NCBI GenBank assembly: GCA_036169595.1
Contig: CM069770.1
Span: forward strand, 754,001-818,000
DNA from: Dictyostelium firmibasis
Lineage: Eukaryota; Evosea; Eumycetozoa; Dictyosteliales; Dictyosteliaceae
Length of the DNA: 64,000 bases
Direction of reading: 5' to 3'
The notes under the pieces were generated by a model. That model was not told the origin of the DNA. It made no database searches and saw only the letters and a program-made list of their open reading frames with translations. This document shows, piece after piece, positions 46,488 to 64,000 of this stretch (the stretch's first letter is position 1; each line of letters starts with the position of its first letter). The translations under genes and the position numbers were made by a program.

Positions 46488-47321
46488 TTTAATAATTTTT
46501 TTCACTTGATTTTATAAAAAAAAAAAAAAAAAAAGAAAATATTTATATTAATTTTGTTAATGTTTTATTTTCTTTTTTTATTTTTTTATTTTTTTATTTT
46601 TTTATTTTTTTTTTTATAAAATCAATATAAATTATTTAAATATAGGCATGAACAAAATAAATATATTTAAACACAAAATTCAATATCAATATTGTAACAT
46701 CAAAAATATACATTGATTTTAGTAAAATATATGTAACTTATTATTATTATTATTATTTTATAAAGGAAAATAAAAAAAGTATAAAATTATTCAAATACAA
46801 AGATATTCAAACAAAACACAACCACTCACACTTCCGTACCACTACCACTATTGCATTTAATAAATTTGTAAAAAATGGAATTTAAATTATTAAAAAAAAA
46901 TTTAAATAAACACTTAAAGGTACAATGTCAAAAAGTTAATCATATACTGAAAAAAAGAATGAAAATTTATATATACTATATTACACCAATAACAAAATAA
47001 ATTTAAAAAAAAAAAAAAAAAAAAATATTTAATAAGTTAGATATCATTGAATTTATGAAAATGATGATTATTATTTATTGAGATGCATTCAATACAACAT
47101 AAAATGTCTTTTTTTTTTTTGGCTGTGGTTCACAAAATATTTAATGAGGGTACCATCTAGTGTTCAAAATTTAATAATTTTAAAGGAGTATCACATTATT
47201 TGTTAGCCACTCTCCAAATCTACCATTCAATTCTGCTAAAAAACAGTTTTTGTGAAAACGTATTTAAATACTAATTTTAATTTATAAATAAATTATTCAT
47301 TTTTTATTTTTTATTTTTTTT
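46488..47321. other. Upstream region of the first small gene and unique spacer
   Basis: 46488-46860 is the block repeated at 11463-11790, 33290-33640 and 40530-40880. From 46861 the DNA is unique in the window. 47170-47250 has weakly coding-like sequence on the minus strand (LAELNGRFGEWLTNN), but with no start or matching exon I do not call it. Confidence 0.5.
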
Positions 47322-47593
47322 TTACATGAAACTTGTATTGGCTCTTGGTCTTTCACTATTTGTATTAGGAGCCCCAATAAATCTACCACCACTTGAAGTA
47401 AATGAATTAGAATATTCAACATTACTATATAAAAGTTTATATGTAGAATAACTATTATTTTCCTTCTTTTTTATTATACATGAACTGATTGAACCTGAAC
47501 AAGTAAAAAAAAAATAAAAATAAAAAAATTTTAATATATAAATAAACTTTTGATTTGTTTATATTAAATATGTATTTTACCTAAGATTGTCAT
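47322..47593 (-). CDS. Small two-exon protein, 61 residues
   Basis: Exon 1 47581-47593 (13 bases, MTIL plus one base), intron 86 bp (donor GTAAAA, acceptor TTCAG), exon 2 47322-47494. The product starts MTILGSISSCIIKKKENNSY and ends RANTSFM, with a Ser/Gly patch TSSGGRFIGAPN. It shares the first-exon plan and the S-I-S/I-I-S context with its neighbours but little else, so the three genes are either old relatives or convergent members of the Dictyostelium small-protein class. The splice signals are strong and the frame closes cleanly. No paralog is in the window: this gene is exactly what is missing from the copies at 33 and 40 kb. Confidence 0.72.
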
Positions 47594-48074
47594 TTTCAAA
47601 ATAAAGAGAATATATATTTATTATTAATGATTATTTAAAAAAAATTTTAAATCGGTTTTTGCACAAAAAAAATAAAAATAAAAAATAAAAAATAAAAAAA
47701 AAAATTTTTAAAAAAAATTAATAATGTAAGAATTTTAAAATAATTATCTAGATGTAGATATATTTAAAAATTAAGATTACAGTTCAAAAATAGTAATCAT
47801 TAAATTAATTATAATTTATAGAAAAAAAAAAAAATTAAACTATTTAAAAAGATTAAACACAAATTCAAACTATTCTGTCCCCTTATCTAAATGGTTTATA
47901 TAAAAAACATATTAATTTCAAATACCCCCATTCTCTAATTTTTTTTATTCATCAATAAGGGGAATGTGTAACAAAAAAAGAAAAACAAAAACCTATTAAT
48001 ATTAAATTAAATTTTTTTTTTTTTTTTTTTTTTTTATTTTCTATAATTAGCATTTATTTATTATTATTTTAAAA
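47594..48074. other. Spacer between small genes
   Basis: 47640-48010 is the second half of the block repeated at 11840-12110, 33640-33955 and 40900-41260. It includes TCTGTCCCCTTATCTAAATG, unusually G+C-rich here and kept in all copies, which could be regulatory for the gene at 47322-47593. No gene. Confidence 0.5.
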
Positions 48075-48366
48075 TTATAAATGAGCAGAACCTGTATGTG
48101 TATGAGAATCTTGAATTGTTGGAAGTTTCCAAACACTTTCATTTTGGATTATTTGTTTACTATACATTATATTATTTGGGCATTCATTATATTTATTATT
48201 TATTATTTCTAATTTATTCTTCTCATTTGATTTAAAAGAAATTATTGTTTCTTTTATTTTTTTTATTATATATAAAAATGGAAAAAAAAATTTAATTTTT
48301 GTTTTTCAAATATTTAAAAATATTAATTTCTTGCGAAAGGAACAAAAACATACCTATTATTGACAT
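48075..48366 (-). CDS. Small two-exon protein, 62 residues, HTHTGSAHL tail
   Basis: Exon 1 48354-48366 (13 bases, MSII plus one base), intron 103 bp (donor GTATGT, acceptor AAAAG), exon 2 48075-48250. The product starts MSIIETIISFKSNEKNKLEI and ends SVWKLPTIQDSHTHTGSAHL. The His/Thr-rich end after a W-x-L-P-T motif resembles tails I recall from other short Dictyostelium proteins of unknown role; I cannot name the family with certainty. It faces away from lvsB, about 1.1 kb upstream of it. Confidence 0.72.
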
Positions 48367-48734
48367 TTTTTTTTTTTTTTTTTATATAAAACAAAAACAT
48401 TTGATTTTACTGTATTAAAATTATTTTTAAATTTATATTTTTTTTGAAAAAAAATAAAATAAAAAAAAAATAAAAAATAATATTATTTCATGTTACAAAT
48501 AATAAAAAAAAATAAAAATAAAAAATAAAAAAAGTAAAATTCAGAATTTTTTACTAATAGTATAACAAGATCATTGCCAATATTGTTTCAAATATAAATA
48601 AAAAAAATAAAAATTATTATTGGAATTATAATAAAAAAAATAATCCTCTCATTCTCAAGTGCGTGCAATACCTATGTATGAAACACTTAATTATACCCAC
48701 TACTAACTACCAAAAATTGATTATTTCAATATAT

Positions 48735-48783
<49 letters not shown>

Positions 48784-48901
48784 TCATTTGAATGATTTCA
48801 GAACTTTAGATTTCCTTTTTTAAAATTATTTTTAAACAGTGCTTACAGGAGTTTTTTTTTAAATTTTAATGATTCAAATAAAAATAAAAATAAAAAATAA
48901 A

Positions 48902-48947
<46 letters not shown>

Positions 48948-49476
48948 AATATGTTTCAGATTTATATTTGCTGTGAAAACGATTTAAAAAAAAAAAAAAA
49001 AAAATAAAAAAATTAAAAAAAAAAAAAAAAATAAAAAAATCTTTTTTATTATTTTTATTTTTATTTTTTATTTTTTTTTTTTATTTTTTTTTGTGATTTT
49101 TTTTTTATGATTTTTATTAATTGGGGGCATAAGAAAATTCCTTATCTTTTTTAATTTTTTTTTTTTTTTTTCATTTTGTATTTTTTTTCAACCCATTATT
49201 TCATTCATATTCAAAAAAAAAAAAAAAAAAACTAAATTTGATTATGTTTTGAAAAAAATAATAATAACAATAATAGAAAAAAAAAAAAAAAAAAACCATA
49301 AAACCCACAAAACAACTTGTGTTAATTTTATTTTTTTAAAAAATTTATATATTTTTCTTTTTTCAATTTTTTTTTTTTTTTTTTTTTAGATATATGTATA
49401 ATATATTTCAATAACAAATAGCAATAATAATTATAATATAATAATAATAAATAGAACAAAAATAATAATAATATAA
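48367..49476. promoter_or_regulatory. 1.1 kb divergent intergenic region, lvsB promoter side
   Basis: Separates the small gene (minus) from lvsB (plus). It is dominated by poly(A) and poly(T) runs of 20-60 bases (48730-48782, 48903-48943, 49200-49390), the usual Dictyostelium promoter texture. The only ordinary-complexity patch is about 48645-48720 (tag AAGTGCGTGCAATACCTATG). No gene seen. Confidence 0.5.
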
Positions 49477-62028
<12,552 letters not shown>

Positions 62029-62156
62029 TCAAAAAAAAATACAAAAAAAAATAATAAATAAAAAAAAATATATTTTGATTATTTATTTTTTTTAAAAAAA
62101 AAAAAAAAAAAGGTTATATCTCATTGTTAAATTTTTTTTTTCACAATGTTAGTTTA
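62029..62156. terminator. Shared 3' region of convergent genes
   Basis: Only 128 bp separate the lvsB stop from the MOSC gene stop. AATAAATAAA lies at about 62053 for lvsB, and A/T tracts at 62075-62113 could serve both 3' ends. Confidence 0.5.
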
Positions 62157-63289
62157 TTAGTTAATAGCTTTTAATACATCAATAATATCACCAACTGAAA
62201 ACTCTTCACCATCTTGTTGTTGATGAACAAATTCAACACCAAATAAAAGACCAGTATCAAATTTACGATAAGTTTCCAAAGTACGTAATGGTTCATTGTC
62301 ATCATATTGGTTAATAATACCTTTTTCGGGATTAACTGTAGTTAATTTACAACGTGGACAACCTGGTGATATTTTTTTTAAAAGTAAACCAGAAATACGA
62401 ATTTGTTCCCATGTATCCTCTTCAAATGGTTGACATGAATAGCCACTAACTAAAACATTTGGTCTGAAACTTTCCCATGAAAGTGGTTCTCTTTCTGATT
62501 CATTTTTGGATTTACGAGTTTCTGAAATACGTTTGTTTAAATCATTGATACTTGATTCTGATAAGATATTAATTTGTGCTGAATCACATAACGATACTTG
62601 ATATAATTCTTTATCTTTATTATCATCATCATTATTCAAGTAGTCAGTATCAACTTTTCTTGTATATGTTTCACCTGGTGCCATTGTTACTAATTTAACA
62701 TCTGACTCTAAAAACTTTGAAAACCAATTACTTGATTCTTCACCACAATCCACTACATTCACACTATCTTTCCAAATTCCAACATTAACTATTTCCTTTC
62801 TTTTAGGATCATTGATTAAAACACGAAGTTCTTCACCTTTACCATCGATTCTATTAACAATTAACCATTTACCATCATCTGAAATCTTTGGTTGAATTAA
62901 AGCCATCTTTGGTGCCTTTCTTTGACTCATAAATCGACCATTACTAACCAACATAAATCGTCTATCATTTTCAAATCCAAATTTATCTAATTTACATGAT
63001 CTAACTTCAACACCTTTACATGATTTAACTTTTAAAAAAAAAAAAATTCCACATGTTAAATATAAAACAATAAAAAATAAATAATAAATAATAAATAATA
63101 CTTACTAGGATAAATAATGATTTTCTTGATTCTAATTGGGTGATCTCTTGGACTTTCAATTTTTTGATTATTATTATTATTATTATTATCTGGTTTATAA
63201 TTGAGGTAAAATGCAAATGCAGAATATGCAATAATGATAGAAGCCAAAAACAATTCACCTTTTGTTCGAGTCCATGGAAGTTCCTCCAT
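62157..63289 (-). CDS. MOSC-domain protein, mARC-like molybdenum enzyme
   Basis: Exon 1 63106-63289, intron 63029-63105 (GTAAGT, acceptor AAAAG, phase 1), exon 2 62157-63028: 351 residues. The start MEELPWTRTKGELF is followed by a hydrophobic segment (LFLASIIIAYSAFAFYL) and a short poly-Asn linker, as in tail-in mitochondrial outer-membrane mARC proteins. The join creates the MOSC N-terminal barrel motif IIIYPIKSCKGVEVRSCKL, then FENDRRFMLVSNGRF, which confirms the splice. The C-terminal MOSC domain has SPGCPRCKLTTVNPEKG; the Cys of CxRC is the residue that binds the molybdenum cofactor in mARC enzymes. Such proteins reduce N-hydroxylated compounds with cytochrome b5 and its reductase. Convergent with lvsB; shares a 209 bp intergenic region with the ORC4 gene. 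Confidence 0.88.
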
Positions 63290-63498
63290 TTTAAATGACG
63301 ATGTGAATATATGCTTAATTACAAAATAAAACGAAAAAAAAAAATTTTTAAAAAAATCCTCACAATTTCCAAAAGATTTTTTTTTTTTTTTTTTAATTAA
63401 AAAAGCGCCTTTTTTTTTATTTATTTTTTTATTATTTTTAATAACCCAATACAAATTCTTTGAAAAAAAAAAAAGTAGAGTAAAAAAAGTCGGTGACG
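63290..63498. promoter_or_regulatory. Bidirectional promoter region, MOSC gene and ORC4 gene
   Basis: Start codons of the two divergent genes are 209 bp apart. The interval has T and A tracts (63375-63394 and 63409-63432) and a GGGCGC-type patch absent elsewhere (AAAAAGCGCC). Both transcripts must start within it. Specific factor sites cannot be named. Confidence 0.5.

Positions 63499-64000
<502 letters not shown>

Noticed and set aside
46875-47000. 41-codon ATG frame, plus strand (MEFKLLKKNLNKHL)
   Set aside because: Short, Lys/Asn/Ile-rich, no splice partners and no second copy; chance is likely in A+T-rich DNA.

Overview
The window looks like Dictyostelium discoideum nuclear DNA. It is extremely A+T rich, with long poly(A), poly(T) and AAT/TTA tracts between genes. 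Stops are nearly all TAA, introns are short and A+T rich, host proteins carry long poly-Asn and poly-Gln tracts, and one gene is the dictyostelid BEACH protein LvsB (LYST relative). No database could be searched, so names rest on recognised motifs.

Layout. Bases 1-228 hold the start of a gene that runs off the left edge (minus strand). Bases 1.2-45 kb hold an expanded cluster of FNIP-repeat genes. Eleven loci can be traced, all on the minus strand: seven long ones, three short or damaged ones, and one clear relic. The usual plan is a first exon coding for an Asn/Ser/Lys-rich head, a 130-275 bp intron, and a second exon coding for a conserved 71-residue lead and then 9-29 copies of a 22-residue repeat. 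The units sit among duplicated flanks, transposon relics and broken pieces of a small-gene cluster. Bases 46.2-48.4 kb hold three two-exon genes for proteins of 61-63 residues, each with a 13-base first exon. A fourth intact copy lies at 11.2-11.5 kb and a headless copy at 1.2-1.4 kb. Bases 49.5-64 kb are ordinary single-copy genome: lvsB (plus), a mARC-like MOSC-domain enzyme (minus, convergent with lvsB) and the start of an ORC4 gene (plus, divergent from the MOSC gene).

Main observations. (1) Bases 20823-26601 are bounded by inverted repeats of over 500 bp that begin TAGGGTGACG. The paralogous sequence at about 38.06 kb is an uninterrupted empty site, so this is a 5.8 kb insertion, and a full FNIP gene lies inside it. 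(2) FNIP genes exchange repeat blocks: two share an eight-repeat block and another is a chimera of two neighbours. Variation concentrates in two residues per repeat, nearly all coded by NNT codons. (3) The intact small-gene trio beside lvsB seems to be the source of fragments scattered through the FNIP cluster. (4) Several small or spliced genes are shorter than a usual ORF cutoff and were found by reading splice sites. The FNIP, small-gene, MOSC and ORC4 exon joins are inferred from splice signals and reading frame, with no transcript evidence.
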